A stretch of 64,000 nt of DNA from JBMDXB01 sp048594975 (GTDB lineage: Bacteria > Acidobacteriota > Vicinamibacteria > Vicinamibacterales > 2-12-FULL-66-21). Below are positions 24,593-34,800 of this stretch, one piece after another. Position numbers and translations under genes: made by a program. The DNA lies in the NCBI GenBank assembly GCA_048594975.1, contig JBMDXQ010000095.1:1-64000 (forward strand), in the 5' to 3' direction. Each line of letters starts with the position of its first letter. Within the stretch, counting starts at the first letter, position 1. The notes under the pieces are model-generated. The model was given only the letters and a program-made list of their open reading frames with translations, ran no database searches and had not been told where the DNA came from.

Positions 24593-25525
24593 TTGAACCG
24601 ACGCGATTTCCTCGTGAAGAGCGCCTGCGCCGCCGCCGCGCTCCCCGTCTTCCCGGCTCCCGCGTTCGGCCCCGTGGCGGCGCGCGCGCCGAAGCACGCG
24701 TTCAAGCTGAAGTACGCGCCGCACCTCGGCATGTTCCAGGCCTCGGCGGGGAAGGACCCGATCGATCAGCTGAAGTTCATGGCCGACGTGGGGTTCACCG
24801 CGTTCGAGGACAACGGGATGATGAAGCGGCCGCCGGACATGCAGCAGCGAATCGGCGACACGCTCGCGAAACTCGGGATGACGATGGGCGTGTTCGTGAT
24901 CGACGCGGGCGACAACTGGAAGGTCTCGCTCGCGACCGGCCGCCCGGAGTTCCGTGACAGCTTCCTGAAGACCTGCCAGGCCGTCGTCGACGTGGCGAAG
25001 CGGGTGAACGCGCGGTGGATGACGGTCGTGCCGGGCTACTTCGAGCGGCGGCTGCCGATCGGCGTCCAGACCGGACACGTGATCGACGCCCTGCGCGCCG
25101 GGGCCGAGATCCTCGAGCCGCACAAGCTGACGATGGTGCTCGAGCCGCTCAGCGACAACCCCGACCTGTTCCTGCGGACCTCGGACCAGACCTACGCGAT
25201 CTGCCGCGCCGTCGACAGCCCGGCGTGCAAGATCCTGTTCGACATCTACCACATGCAACGAAACGAGGGGCACGTCATCCCCAACATCGACCACGCGTGG
25301 AGCGAGATCGGGTACTTCCAGGTCGGCGACGTTCCCGGACGGAAGGAACCGGGCACCGGCGAGCTGAACTACCGCAACATCTTCAAGCACATCTACGATC
25401 GGTCGCGGAAGGCCGGCACCGAGTTCATCATGGGCATGGAGCACGGCAACGCGTTCCCCGGCGCCGAGGGGGAGCAGAAGCTGATCGATGCGTACGTCGC
25501 GGCGGATAGCTTTGCCCCGACGTAG
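24593..25525 (+). CDS. Tat-exported hydroxypyruvate isomerase-like TIM-barrel protein
   Basis: The 310-residue protein begins with TTG (24593), placed seven bases after GGAGG. It carries a Tat signal (NRRDFLVKSACAAAALPVF). The mature part resembles hydroxypyruvate isomerase-like TIM barrels: LKYAPHLGMF, GFTAFEDNGMMKRP, WMTVVPGYFE, LEPLSDNPDLF, KILFDIYHMQRNEG, IGYFQVGDVPGRKEPGTGE and FIMGMEHGNAFPG. The metal-binding Glu/Asp/His pattern (LEPL, FDIYHM, QVGD, MEHG) is complete. It is divergent from the nag operon, whose last gene encodes another exported barrel of the same superfamily. A TATAGT lies about 30 bases before the start. Confidence 0.87.
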   Translation: MNRRDFLVKSACAAAALPVFPAPAFGPVAARAPKHAFKLKYAPHLGMFQASAGKDPIDQLKFMADVGFTAFEDNGMMKRPPDMQQRIGDTLAKLGMTMGVFVIDAGDNWKVSLATGRPEFRDSFLKTCQAVVDVAKRVNARWMTVVPGYFERRLPIGVQTGHVIDALRAGAEILEPHKLTMVLEPLSDNPDLFLRTSDQTYAICRAVDSPACKILFDIYHMQRNEGHVIPNIDHAWSEIGYFQVGDVPGRKEPGTGELNYRNIFKHIYDRSRKAGTEFIMGMEHGNAFPGAEGEQKLIDAYVAADSFAPT

Positions 25526-25631
25526 GGAGGGTTCCGGGGGTTCCGATGTTCCTTGGGTTCCGAGGTTCTCTTCGGTTCCCGGAACCAGCGAACCAAGAAG
25601 AACCCCGGAACCCCGGAACCCCCGGAACCAC
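25526..25631. repeat. Intergenic palindrome of GTTCC words
   Basis: The whole gap between two genes is a long imperfect inverted repeat. The left arm (25530-25579) contains GTTCC five times plus a GTTCT variant; the right arm (25581-25630) has six GAACC words. The centre GGTTCC-C-GGAACC is at 25574-25586. It would form a hairpin of about 100 bases. The left arm starts just after a TAG stop, and the right arm ends two bases before the next ATG. Confidence 0.8.
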
Positions 25632-26927
25632 ATGCGACAGAGACTGAGCCCCGCGGCCCTCGTCGTCATCGCGTCGCTCTCCGCTGTGACAGCGACACTC
25701 CAGGCCGACTGGCCGCAGTTTCGCGGACCTTCCGGAAACGGGCTCTCGACGAGTACCGGGCTCCCGCTGAGCTGGGCCGAGGACCGGAACGTCGCGTGGA
25801 AGACTGCCATTCACGGCCGCGGGTGGTCCTCGCCGGTGATTCTCGGCAACCAGGTGTGGCTCACGACGGCGACGCCGGATGGACGCGAGCTGTTCGCGGT
25901 GGCCGTCGAGAAGCTGACGGGGAAGATTCTCTACGACCTCAAGCTGTTCGAGGTCGAGGCGCCCCAGTACGCGCACCCGTTCAACAGCTACGCATCGCCC
26001 ACGCCGGTCATCGAGCCCGGGCGCGTTTACGTGACCTTCGGCTCGCCCGGCACGGCGGCGATAGACACCGAGACCGGCAAGATGGCGTGGCAGCGGCGCG
26101 ACCTCAAGTGCAACCACTTCCGAGGCGCCGGATCGTCGCCGATCATCTCCGGCAACCTCCTGATCATGCACTTCGACGGCAGCGACACGCAGTACGTTGT
26201 CGCCCTCGACAAGCACACGGGCAAGACCGTCTGGAAAACGAACCGCTCGATCGATTTCAAGGACATCGGCCCGGACGGGAAGCCCGAGGCGGACGGCGAT
26301 TTCCGCAAGGCGTTCTCCACGCCGCACGTCGCCACCTTCGGCGGCAGGTCAATCCTGATCAGCCTGGGCTCCAAGGCGGCCTACGGTTACGACCTGCTGA
26401 CGGGCAGGGAACTGTGGCGCGTCGAGGAGCGGACGAACCATTCGGCGAGCACGCGGCCCGTGGTCGGCCACGCGATGATCTTCTATCCCTCGGGCTTTGC
26501 GACGGGACAGCTGATTGCCCTTCGACCCGACGCCCAAGGGCACGTGAGCGAGGCGAACATCGCGTGGAGGCTGACGCGCGGCGTCCCGCAAAAGCCGTCG
26601 CTGACATTGCTCGGCGATTTCCTGTTCATGGTCAACGACCGTGGCATCGTCTCGGCGGTTGAAGCGAAGACGGGTCAGGTCGTGTGGACGGCGCGGGTGC
26701 CCGGCGAATACTCCGCTTCACCGGTGGCGGCTGCCGGGCGCGTGTACCTGTTCAGCGAGGACGGATTGACGACCGCGATCGAGGCCGGGCGCGAATTCAA
26801 GGTTCTGGGGCAGAGCCGCCTGGGGGACGGGTTCATGGCCTCCCCGGCGGTCGACGGCAACGCCTTCGTTCTCAGGACGCGGAGCTATCTCTATCGAATC
26901 GAAGGCGGCGGCGTCAGCACGCGGTGA
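25632..26927 (+). CDS. Secreted PQQ-like (BamB-type) beta-propeller protein
   Basis: The 431-residue protein has a signal peptide (RLSPAALVVIASLSAVTA) followed by DWPQFRGPSGNG, the usual opening of WPQFRG-type PQQ-like propellers. Blades repeat the pattern strand, AVEKLTGKILYDLKLF, AIDTETGKMAWQRRDL, ALDKHTGKTVWKTN, LLTGRELWRV and AVEAKTGQVVWTARV. No PQQ-dependent dehydrogenase catalytic site or haem motif is seen, so a structural or binding role in the periplasm is more likely than catalysis. It follows the exported isomerase on the same strand, separated only by the GTTCC palindrome, and lacks a ribosome-binding site of its own. Confidence 0.85.
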   Translation: MRQRLSPAALVVIASLSAVTATLQADWPQFRGPSGNGLSTSTGLPLSWAEDRNVAWKTAIHGRGWSSPVILGNQVWLTTATPDGRELFAVAVEKLTGKILYDLKLFEVEAPQYAHPFNSYASPTPVIEPGRVYVTFGSPGTAAIDTETGKMAWQRRDLKCNHFRGAGSSPIISGNLLIMHFDGSDTQYVVALDKHTGKTVWKTNRSIDFKDIGPDGKPEADGDFRKAFSTPHVATFGGRSILISLGSKAAYGYDLLTGRELWRVEERTNHSASTRPVVGHAMIFYPSGFATGQLIALRPDAQGHVSEANIAWRLTRGVPQKPSLTLLGDFLFMVNDRGIVSAVEAKTGQVVWTARVPGEYSASPVAAAGRVYLFSEDGLTTAIEAGREFKVLGQSRLGDGFMASPAVDGNAFVLRTRSYLYRIEGGGVSTR

Positions 26928-27060
26928 CCACCTCACGCAGCTGCGGAGCCTGCCGTCGGCGGGCGCGTCCGCAACGTGCCGGCAGGCGCAAAATCGCCCG
27001 TCCAGAACGTTCACGGGGCCGTCAAAACCGCGAGCGTCGGCGTCGACCGCAGCCCTCCGC

Positions 27061-27276
27061 CTACCGTCGCGGGCGATTCTGCCCGTTGACGACGGCGAGC
27101 CAGTGGCTGAGCTGTTGCGCCGCCTCTCCCGGCGTCTTCCCGTAGAACGGCATGAGCGCCGCCGAGCCTCCGGGAACACGGGCGATCTGCGCGCGCCACT
27201 TGTTGAAGCCCACGCTCGATACCTCGATGTGGTACTCGCGCCCGTTGATGACTTCTTCGAAGCGATGAACGTTCAC
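27061..27276 (-). CDS. Small conserved-looking hypothetical protein
   Basis: A 71-residue frame starting at GTG 27276 reads VHRFEEVINGREYHIEVSS, then KWRAQIARVPGG, then FYGKTPGEAAQQLSHWLA. The pattern strand-turn-strand followed by a helix with TPGEAAQQLSHWL resembles the small double-stranded beta plus helix proteins common in Acidobacteriota. There is no signal peptide or metal site. It has no operon partner. The function is unknown; the frame extends upstream to 27468 without a better start. Confidence 0.55.
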   Translation of the reverse strand: MNVHRFEEVINGREYHIEVSSVGFNKWRAQIARVPGGSAALMPFYGKTPGEAAQQLSHWLAVVNGQNRPRR

Positions 27277-27503
27277 GGAGCCGCCGTAGGAAGACGATCT
27301 GTCGATGCGGTTTCGAGGGGAGCATTCTAGCGAGTGGGCGGCGGGTGACAAGCGAAGGGACCGTCGAAGGCGCACACGCGCGGTGCACGCGCGAGATTTC
27401 CGGTGCATTCGCGGGGAAAAAAATGTGCGGCTGTCGGTTCGTCCACAGGACATCCACCGTTCATGCACACGTTTTCCACAGGACGCCGCTTCGGGTTACT
27501 CTG

Positions 27504-28880
27504 ATGGCCTGCATGGCCGTGCGCTCGATGCTGGTGACGCTCGTCGCGATATGCGCGTGGTGCAGCAGCGCGTCCGCCTCCGAGCAGTACCTGTATCGAA
27601 TCTTCCTGCAGGACGGGACGACGCTCGTCAGCTACGGCGAGTACGCGCGCGTCGAGGGCCGCGTGGTCTTTTCGATCCCGGTCGGCGCGAGCGAGCCTGC
27701 GCCGCAGCTGCAGCTGGTGAGCATCGCCGATTCCGTCGTCGACTGGCCGAGGACCGACGAGTACGCGGAGGCAGTCCGCGCGCGCCGCTACACGGACACA
27801 CGCGGCGAGGAGGACTTCGCGGTGCTGGGCAACCAGGTCGCCCGGGCGCTCAACGAGGTGGTGCACACGAAGGACCCGGCGCAGCGCCTGGCGCTCGCGC
27901 TGGAGGCGCGCGGCAACCTCGCGGAATGGCCCAAGCGCAATTACGGCTACCGCGCCAGCGATGTCACGCAGCTGCTGTGGCTGTTCGACGATGTCATTGC
28001 GCAGCTGCGCACGGCGACGGGACAGAACGGAGTGGAGCTGAGCCTGTACGCCACTACCTCGCCACCGCCGCTGCCGGAGCTGATGCCGGCGCCGGATCGG
28101 CAGGCGACCCTCGAGAGCGCGATCGCCGCGGCGCGGCTCGCCGAGCCGGCCGAGCGCGTCCCGCTGCTGCAGGCAATCGCTGCCGCGCTCCGGCCGGACG
28201 CAGCGCGCGATAGCTGGGAGGCGGCACTGCGCGACCGCGCGGCGGCGGAGCTCGCCGCGGAGCTCCGTATCAACGGGTGGTACGCCGACCTGGTCCGCCG
28301 TTCCACCGCGGCGGCCGATCGGCACGCGCTCCGCGCCGACGTCCGCGGCCTGGAGCGGCTCATCGAGCAGGTGCGTGCCGAAGACGAGCGTCTCGGCCGG
28401 TCACGGCCGGGTGAGACGGCGGCGTTGCTCGCCGCCCTCGACCTGCGCCTCGACGACGCGCGCCGCCTGCGCCTCGCGCGGGACGCATGGGCGCTGCGCG
28501 GGCAGCTCCTCCGCGGCTACCGCGTGTCGATCGACCCGGCGATCACGCAGCTGCGCCGATCACGGGCGTGGCTCGAGGACATCCGGTCGCTCGCCGGACC
28601 GGCGCCGCGGTTCCTCGCGGTGCTGGAGCGGCGCACGGCGGCCGCGATCCGCATCCTGACGGTCGTCAAGACCCCGGCGGAGGCGGAAGCCGCGCACGCG
28701 CTGCTCGCCAACGCCGCCCGCATGGCGGCGCGCGCCGCTCAGACGCGGCGCGCCGCGATAGAATCGAATGCGATGGCGGCCGCATGGGAAGCGTCGTCGG
28801 CGGCCGCCGGCGCGCTCCTGATGTTCGAGCGTGCGCTAGACGACGTCAACATGCTGAGCTCGCCGCCCCGACCCAGGTGA
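27504..28880 (+). CDS. Secreted hypothetical protein, alpha-helical, coupled to addB
   Basis: The 458-residue protein starts at ATG 27504 with a signal peptide (AVRSMLVTLVAICAWCSSASA). The mature protein begins with strands (LYRIFLQDGTTLVSYGEY, GRVVFSIPVG) and then becomes long helical, Ala/Arg/Leu-rich segments without a recognised domain. Its stop overlaps the GTG start of the AddB-like gene (GTGA, 28877-28880), so it is the first gene of a four-gene operon with the DNA-repair helicase-nuclease. A secreted protein in that place is odd; it may simply share a promoter. I do not recognise a family. Confidence 0.7.
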   Translation: MACMAVRSMLVTLVAICAWCSSASASEQYLYRIFLQDGTTLVSYGEYARVEGRVVFSIPVGASEPAPQLQLVSIADSVVDWPRTDEYAEAVRARRYTDTRGEEDFAVLGNQVARALNEVVHTKDPAQRLALALEARGNLAEWPKRNYGYRASDVTQLLWLFDDVIAQLRTATGQNGVELSLYATTSPPPLPELMPAPDRQATLESAIAAARLAEPAERVPLLQAIAAALRPDAARDSWEAALRDRAAAELAAELRINGWYADLVRRSTAAADRHALRADVRGLERLIEQVRAEDERLGRSRPGETAALLAALDLRLDDARRLRLARDAWALRGQLLRGYRVSIDPAITQLRRSRAWLEDIRSLAGPAPRFLAVLERRTAAAIRILTVVKTPAEAEAAHALLANAARMAARAAQTRRAAIESNAMAAAWEASSAAAGALLMFERALDDVNMLSSPPRPR

Positions 28881-31837
28881 TTACCCCACGCACCACGCGC
28901 CTCGTGCGCGTGCCGGATCTGCGAGCGATGCAGGCGGCGGTCGTCCGCGGGCTCGCGTCCGCGGCGGATTGCGCCACGCAGGCGGTCATCGTTCCCAGCG
29001 GCCACGCGGCAGAGGCGCTCCGCCGCACGGCCGAGCACCGGGCGCTCTCGGCAGGCGTCCCGGCGCTGGTCTTCCCCGACCTGGTCACGCGGACGGGGTT
29101 CTACGATCGGCTGCACGAGCGCCTGCCGGACGCGCCGCTGCGGTTGTCCGAGCTCGAGCGCGAGGTGATGCTGCGGCGCTCGGCACGCGAGAGCGCGGCG
29201 CGCGGCGTCGGCTCGCCTTTCGTGCTGCGGGCGGGGCTGGTCGTCGAGATTCTGCGGTTCTACGACGAGCTGCGGCGCCGCGGCCGGACGCTCGACGACT
29301 TCGAGCGGCTGATGACCTCGGCGCTCGAGCCGAGCGCGGACAGCGATCGCGGCGCCGAGCGGCTGCTCGCGCAGACCCGCTTCCTGGCGGCGGCGCTCGC
29401 CGGGTTCGAGCGCCTGGTGAACGCCAGCGGTTTGATCGACGAGCACGGCCTGCGCACCCTGCTGGGGGTGCGTGCCTGCGCACCGGCCTACCGGCACGTC
29501 GTGATCACCGTCCCCGACCAGGCGGCGGACGCGCACGGCCTCTGGCCGGCCGATTTCGATCTGCTCGCTCGCCTGCCGGGTCTCGAGCGGATCGACGTGA
29601 TCGCGACAGAAGCCGTGCTGGCGTCCGGATTTCACGAACGGGTGCACGCCGCGCTGCCCGGGATCGAGGAAGTGCGGCAGAGCGTCGAGTCGCCACTGCC
29701 GGTGCTGGCCGCGCCGGCGCCGCGGCCCGGGGAGGACGCGCGCCCCTGGTTCGTCTGCCGGGACCGGGAAGCGGAGCTGGCCGATGTCGCGCGCGCGCTG
29801 GTGTGCGCGGGAGCGACGGACCTTGCGAGTGTCGCCGTCGCGTTCCAGCGCCCCCTGCCTTACCTCTACCTCGCGCGTCAGGTCTTCGCCGACGCGCAGC
29901 TGCCATACGAGGCGCTCGATTCGCTCCCGCTCGCTGCCGAACCGATCGCCGCCGCGCTCGATCTCGTGTTCACGTTCGTGCTCGCCGAAGCGACGCGCGG
30001 GTCGCTCGTCGCCCTGCTGCGCTCGCCACACTGGTCGTTCACCGACGGCGGCAAGCCAGTCACGGACGCCGATGCGGCGGCAGCCGACGTATTCCTGCAG
30101 GACCACAAGTACCACGGCGGGTTCGAGCAGCTGGCGGAGCTCGCCAGCGACGTCGTCGACAGTACCGCCACGCAGCCGGACGGCCGGCATCGTCCGCCGG
30201 CGCTGCGGGAGCGCGCCGCCCGTGCGATCCGTGCCGCGCACTCCGCCGCCACCGAGCTGCGCGCTGCCTTCGAGGCGGGCTCCGCCGCCGGCCAGTTAGC
30301 GGGGCTGCTCGCGTTCTGCCGTTCGTACGAGGTTCTTCCCGCGCGCGAGGACGCATGGTACGCCCGCCACATGCGGGCGCGTGCCGCGATCCTGGCGGCC
30401 TTCGAGATGCAGCGCGCCGCGCACGAACGGTACGACGACGAGCCGCTCACCGCCGCCGATCTGACGGCAACGGTGCGGCGCTGGATCGAGGGGCAGACGT
30501 TTTCCCCCGCAACGGGGCCGGGAGGCGTTCGTTTCCTCGATGCGACCGCAGCGGCGTACGCGGACGTCGCGGAACTGCGAATCGTCGGCCTGTCGGATAC
30601 GGACTGGCCGGAACGGACGCCGCGCAGCATCTTCTATCCCGCCTCGCTGCTCTCCCAGCTCGGCTGGCCGTCGGAAACCGAGCGGCTTGCGGCGGCGCGG
30701 GCGCGCTTCCAGGACCTGCTGAAGCTGCCCTTCCGCCAGGTATCCGTCTCCACGATCACACTCGAGGACGACGCCATCGTGCCGGCCTCGACGTTCCTCG
30801 AGGAGATCGAGGCGGTCGGCCTGGCGGTGACCCGAGTGCCTCCAGTTCCCGACGTGCGGGTGTTCGTACACGAGGCGCTGGCGGAAGACCCGGTGGTCGC
30901 CGACGCAGTGCGGGACGAAGCGGCGGAGTGGCTCGCGCTGCGCGCGTCGAGATCGCCAGCGTCCGACGCTGCATTCCGCGGCGCCGCGGGCCCGCGCACG
31001 CCGGCGAGCTTTGCCGTCAGCGCTGTCGAACGCTACCTCGATTGCCCGTTCAAGTACTTCGCCGCGCACGTGCTGCGCCTGCCCGAGGAGCAGGACGACG
31101 AGTCCGGCCTGACGCCGCAGGAGCGTGGTCTTTTCCTGCACGAGGTCTTCCACGACTTCTTCGCGGCGTGGCACGAGTCGGGGCGCCGCGCCATCACGAC
31201 CGCCAACCTGCGCGAGGCGCTGGCGCTGTTCGAGCGCGTCGCCGATGAGAAGCTGCTGGAGCTTACCGAGGCGGACCGCGCGCTCGAGCGCACGCACCTG
31301 CTCGGATCGGCGGTCGCGCCCGGCCTCGCCGAACGCGCCTTCGCGTTCGAGATGGAGCAGGGCGGGGAAGTGCTCGAGCGGCTGCTGGAACACGAGCTCC
31401 GGGGCAGCTTCGAGTTCCGACAGGGGGATTCTGTGCGCGTCGTTCCGGTGCGCGCGAAGGCGGACCGTATCGACCTGATGATCGACGGCACGCTGCGCGT
31501 GATCGACTACAAGCTCTCTCGCGCGCCAAAGGCAAGCCGCGCGCTGCAGCTCCCCATTTACGGCATCTGCGCGGAACAGCGCCTCCAGGGACGCCATGGC
31601 CGCGAGTGGAGGCTGGCGCAGGCCGGGTACGTGGCCTTCAAGGAGAAGCAGGCGTTCCTGCCGCTCGGCCACTCGACGTCGCTCGCGCAGGCGCTCGCCG
31701 AGGGCCAGGCGCGCTTCCTCGACGCAATTGCAGGGATCGAGACGGGCACGTTCCCGGTCGATCCGGACGAGCCGTACCGGTGCCAGTGGTGTGCGTACCC
31801 GACGGTGTGCCGGAAGGACTACGTCGGCGATGAGTGA
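28877..31837 (+). CDS. addB: AddB-like PD-(D/E)XK nuclease subunit with Fe-S cluster
   Basis: The 986-residue protein has an inactivated-helicase-like body (VIVPSGHAAEALRR, LVFPDLVTRTGFYDR, IVGLSDTDWPERTPRS) and a C-terminal RecB-type nuclease. Nuclease residues are the Asp near 866 in RIDLMIDG and D877-K879 in VIDYKLS. Four cysteines for a 4Fe-4S cluster are seen as C723 in LDCPFKYF and C969, C972, C978 in CQWCAYPTVC. It would process one strand of double-strand breaks together with the AddA-type helicase encoded next (8-base overlap). GTG 28877 is chosen because of the GTGA overlap with the preceding gene. No Walker A motif is evident, as expected for AddB of this type. Confidence 0.88.
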   Translation: MITPRTTRLVRVPDLRAMQAAVVRGLASAADCATQAVIVPSGHAAEALRRTAEHRALSAGVPALVFPDLVTRTGFYDRLHERLPDAPLRLSELEREVMLRRSARESAARGVGSPFVLRAGLVVEILRFYDELRRRGRTLDDFERLMTSALEPSADSDRGAERLLAQTRFLAAALAGFERLVNASGLIDEHGLRTLLGVRACAPAYRHVVITVPDQAADAHGLWPADFDLLARLPGLERIDVIATEAVLASGFHERVHAALPGIEEVRQSVESPLPVLAAPAPRPGEDARPWFVCRDREAELADVARALVCAGATDLASVAVAFQRPLPYLYLARQVFADAQLPYEALDSLPLAAEPIAAALDLVFTFVLAEATRGSLVALLRSPHWSFTDGGKPVTDADAAAADVFLQDHKYHGGFEQLAELASDVVDSTATQPDGRHRPPALRERAARAIRAAHSAATELRAAFEAGSAAGQLAGLLAFCRSYEVLPAREDAWYARHMRARAAILAAFEMQRAAHERYDDEPLTAADLTATVRRWIEGQTFSPATGPGGVRFLDATAAAYADVAELRIVGLSDTDWPERTPRSIFYPASLLSQLGWPSETERLAAARARFQDLLKLPFRQVSVSTITLEDDAIVPASTFLEEIEAVGLAVTRVPPVPDVRVFVHEALAEDPVVADAVRDEAAEWLALRASRSPASDAAFRGAAGPRTPASFAVSAVERYLDCPFKYFAAHVLRLPEEQDDESGLTPQERGLFLHEVFHDFFAAWHESGRRAITTANLREALALFERVADEKLLELTEADRALERTHLLGSAVAPGLAERAFAFEMEQGGEVLERLLEHELRGSFEFRQGDSVRVVPVRAKADRIDLMIDGTLRVIDYKLSRAPKASRALQLPIYGICAEQRLQGRHGREWRLAQAGYVAFKEKQAFLPLGHSTSLAQALAEGQARFLDAIAGIETGTFPVDPDEPYRCQWCAYPTVCRKDYVGDE

Positions 31838-34800
31838 TCGGCAGCGATCGCTGTTCGACCAGTTCGAGACGGAACCCGAGCCTGGCGGGGTGCCGGGGTC
31901 CCCGCCACCAGACCGCGTGCGAGGAGCGGAGCGGGGCGCAGGGGTCCCCGCGAGCGACGAGCCTGGCGGGGTGCCGGGGTCCCCGCCACCAGACAACGAC
32001 ACGGCCGCGCGGCGGTTCGCCGTGGATCCCCGCCACCACGTCGTGCTCGAAGCTTCGGCGGGCACCGGGAAGACCTCCGTGCTCGTCGAGCGCTACATCA
32101 ACCTGCTGCGCGCCGGAGTCGAGCCCGGGAACATCCTGGCGATCACCTTCACGCGCAAGGCGGCGGCGGAGATGCGCGAGCGGGTCGTGGCCGGGCTGCG
32201 GGACGCGGCGCGGGGATCGGCGGCGGACCGGGCGCGCTGGCTGGACCTGCGTGACCGGCTCGGCGACATCGCGATGAGCACCATCGATGCGTTCTGCCTT
32301 TCGCTGCTGCGTGAGTTCCCGCTCGAGGCGGATCTCGATCCCGGTTTCGACATGGCCGACGAAACCGAGGTGCCGCGCCTGATTGACGAAGCCCTCGACC
32401 GGGCGATGCGCGTGTTCACGCGGCAGGCGCGGTCCGATCCGGACATTGCGCTAGTGCTGGCGCAGCTGGGCGTGACGCGGACGCGTGCCGGGCTCTCGGC
32501 GCTGCTCGGGCGCAGACTGGTCGCGTGGGACGCACTCGATCGGTTTCTCGCCTCGGGGCCGGTGGACCTGACCGCCGGGCAGATCTGCCGCCGGACGGCT
32601 GCGGCGCTGCTCGACGTCCTCAGGACGGCTCCCGGCGGACTGGGGCAGCTGCTCGCAGATGGTCCGGGCGACCATCCGCGTTACCGGCTCCTGGTGCGTG
32701 AGGTCGAGCGGCTGGCCAGTCCGGAGGCGACGACCGACGCAGCGATCCGCTCGACGATCGATCGCGTCTCCCAGCACTTCCTCACCTCCGATGGCCACCC
32801 GCGCCGATCCGGAGCGATCCATCCGTACCGCGCCGAGCACTATCCGTCGCCGGACGCCGCGCGCCGCCATCGACAGGCGGTGCAGCAGCTCGGCGACCCG
32901 ATCCTGAGGGTGGTGGGCGCGTTCCGGCGCGACCTGAACGTCGTGCTGGCGCGCGGCGTGAAGAAGATGTTCGCCGTGGCGCTGGCGCAGTACCGGCGCG
33001 CCCTCGACGCCCGCTCGGTGCTGGACTTCTCCGACGTGCTCGAGCGCGCGCTGGCGCTGCTGCGCCAGATGGACGAGTTCTCGCAGAGCCGGTTCCGCCT
33101 GGAATCGCGGTATCAGCACGTGCTGGTCGACGAGTTCCAGGACACGAGCCGGGCGCAGTGGGAGCTCGTCTCGCTCCTCGTCCAGGCGTGGGGCGAAGGG
33201 CTCGGCGTCGCCGCCAAACCATCCATCTTCATCGTGGGGGACCGCAAGCAGTCGGTCTACCGATTCCGCGACGCGGACGTGGCGGTGCTGGAGGAGGCAG
33301 GGCGATACATCCAGGGGCTGCGTCCCGCGGACGATCCGCGCCGCGTCATCTCGCGCAGCTTCCGCGCCCTGCCCGAGCTGCTGGCGTTCGTCAACGACGT
33401 GTTCACCGTCGTCGCGCAGCCGACCGGCCAGCCGGACGACTTCCGCTACGACGAGCCGGATCGCTTCCCGGTGGAGCCCGGACCGGTGCGGCCGCCGGCG
33501 CCGCCGGATTCGCCGGCGGCACGGAGGGGGCCTGCGCTCGGAATCTCGGCGGGACCCGACGTCGATGCGTGCGCGGCCGCGGTGGCCGCGGAGGTCGAGC
33601 GGCTGCTGCGCGAGGACTCCGTCCGCGACCGCAGGACCGGCGTGCCTCGCAGCGCCCGGCCCGGCGACATCGCCATCCTGTTCCGCTCGCGCGCGAGCCA
33701 CCGCGAGTTCGAGCAGGCGCTGGCGGCGCGCGGGATCCCGACCTACGTCTACAAGGGGCTGGGGTTCTTCGACGCGGACGAGATCAAGGATGTCTCGGCG
33801 CTGCTGCGCTACCTCGCGAACCCGCAGTCGAGCCTCCGAGCGGCGGCGTTGCTCCGCTCGCGCTTCGTCCGGCTCTCTGACCCGGCGCTCGCCGCTCTCG
33901 CGCCGGAGCTTGCGCAGGCGCTGACCGGCTGCGAACTGCCGTCGACGGTCGCGCTCCTGCCGGAAGAGGACCAACGCGTCCTCGCGCACACGCGCGGCTG
34001 GTTACGTCGGTGGCTGCCGCTGGTGGATCGGATCCCGCCAGCCGAGCTCCTCGAGCAGATCCTGCCCGCGACGGCCTACGCCTGGGAGTTGAGGGGGCCG
34101 CACCTGCCGCAGGCGTGGGAGAACCTGAAGAAGATGCGCACGCTCATCCGGCGCATCCAGAACCGCGGGTACGCGACGCTCGGCCGCATTGCGGACCACG
34201 TCGACTCGCTGAGCGCCGGCGACGAATCGAACGCCGCGATCGAGGCGCTCGACGCCGTCAACCTGATGACGGTGCATGCGTCCAAGGGCCTCGAGTTCCC
34301 GGTCGTTTTCGTGGTCAATCTTGCGAAGGGCGCCACCGGGCCCCCCCGGCCGATGCGCGTCGTCGCCGCCGCCGGCTCCGGCCCGTCGGTGTCGATCGGC
34401 CCGTTCGTCTCGGCGCTGGATGAGGCGGAACGCGAGCGTGAGAAACAGGAGACGCGCCGTCTGCTGTACGTTGCGCTCACCCGCGCACGAGACCGCCTCT
34501 ACGTCTCTTCCGCGTTGAAGGACGGCGAGTTCGTTCCCGGCCCCGGCAGCCTCGGTGAGGTGCTGCCCCCCGACCTGCGCGCGTTGTTCGTTCGTGCGGC
34601 GACGGCGTTCGACGAGCTCGAGGCGATCGCGTGGACCGGACCATCGGGGTGGACGCACGAGCTGCGGCGTTGCCGGGTGCCGGCACTGGCCGATGCCACA
34701 AAACAGGCCGCGCAGCAGGCGAGCGACACCAGACCGTTCGCGCTGCGCCGCGCGCTGGACAGCCAGGCCGAGCGCACTCGCGTCACCGAGCCGGCACGCG

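Noticed and set aside
23714..25810. N-terminal extension of nagA to more than 1000 residues
   Set aside because: The frame is open by chance through nagB and the divergent genes; nagA motifs and the overlap with nagB place the start at 23713.
28739..32065. Minus-strand frames of 500 and 589 codons opposite addB
   Set aside because: They are shadows of the GC-rich addB gene, whose nuclease and cysteine motifs are unmistakable.
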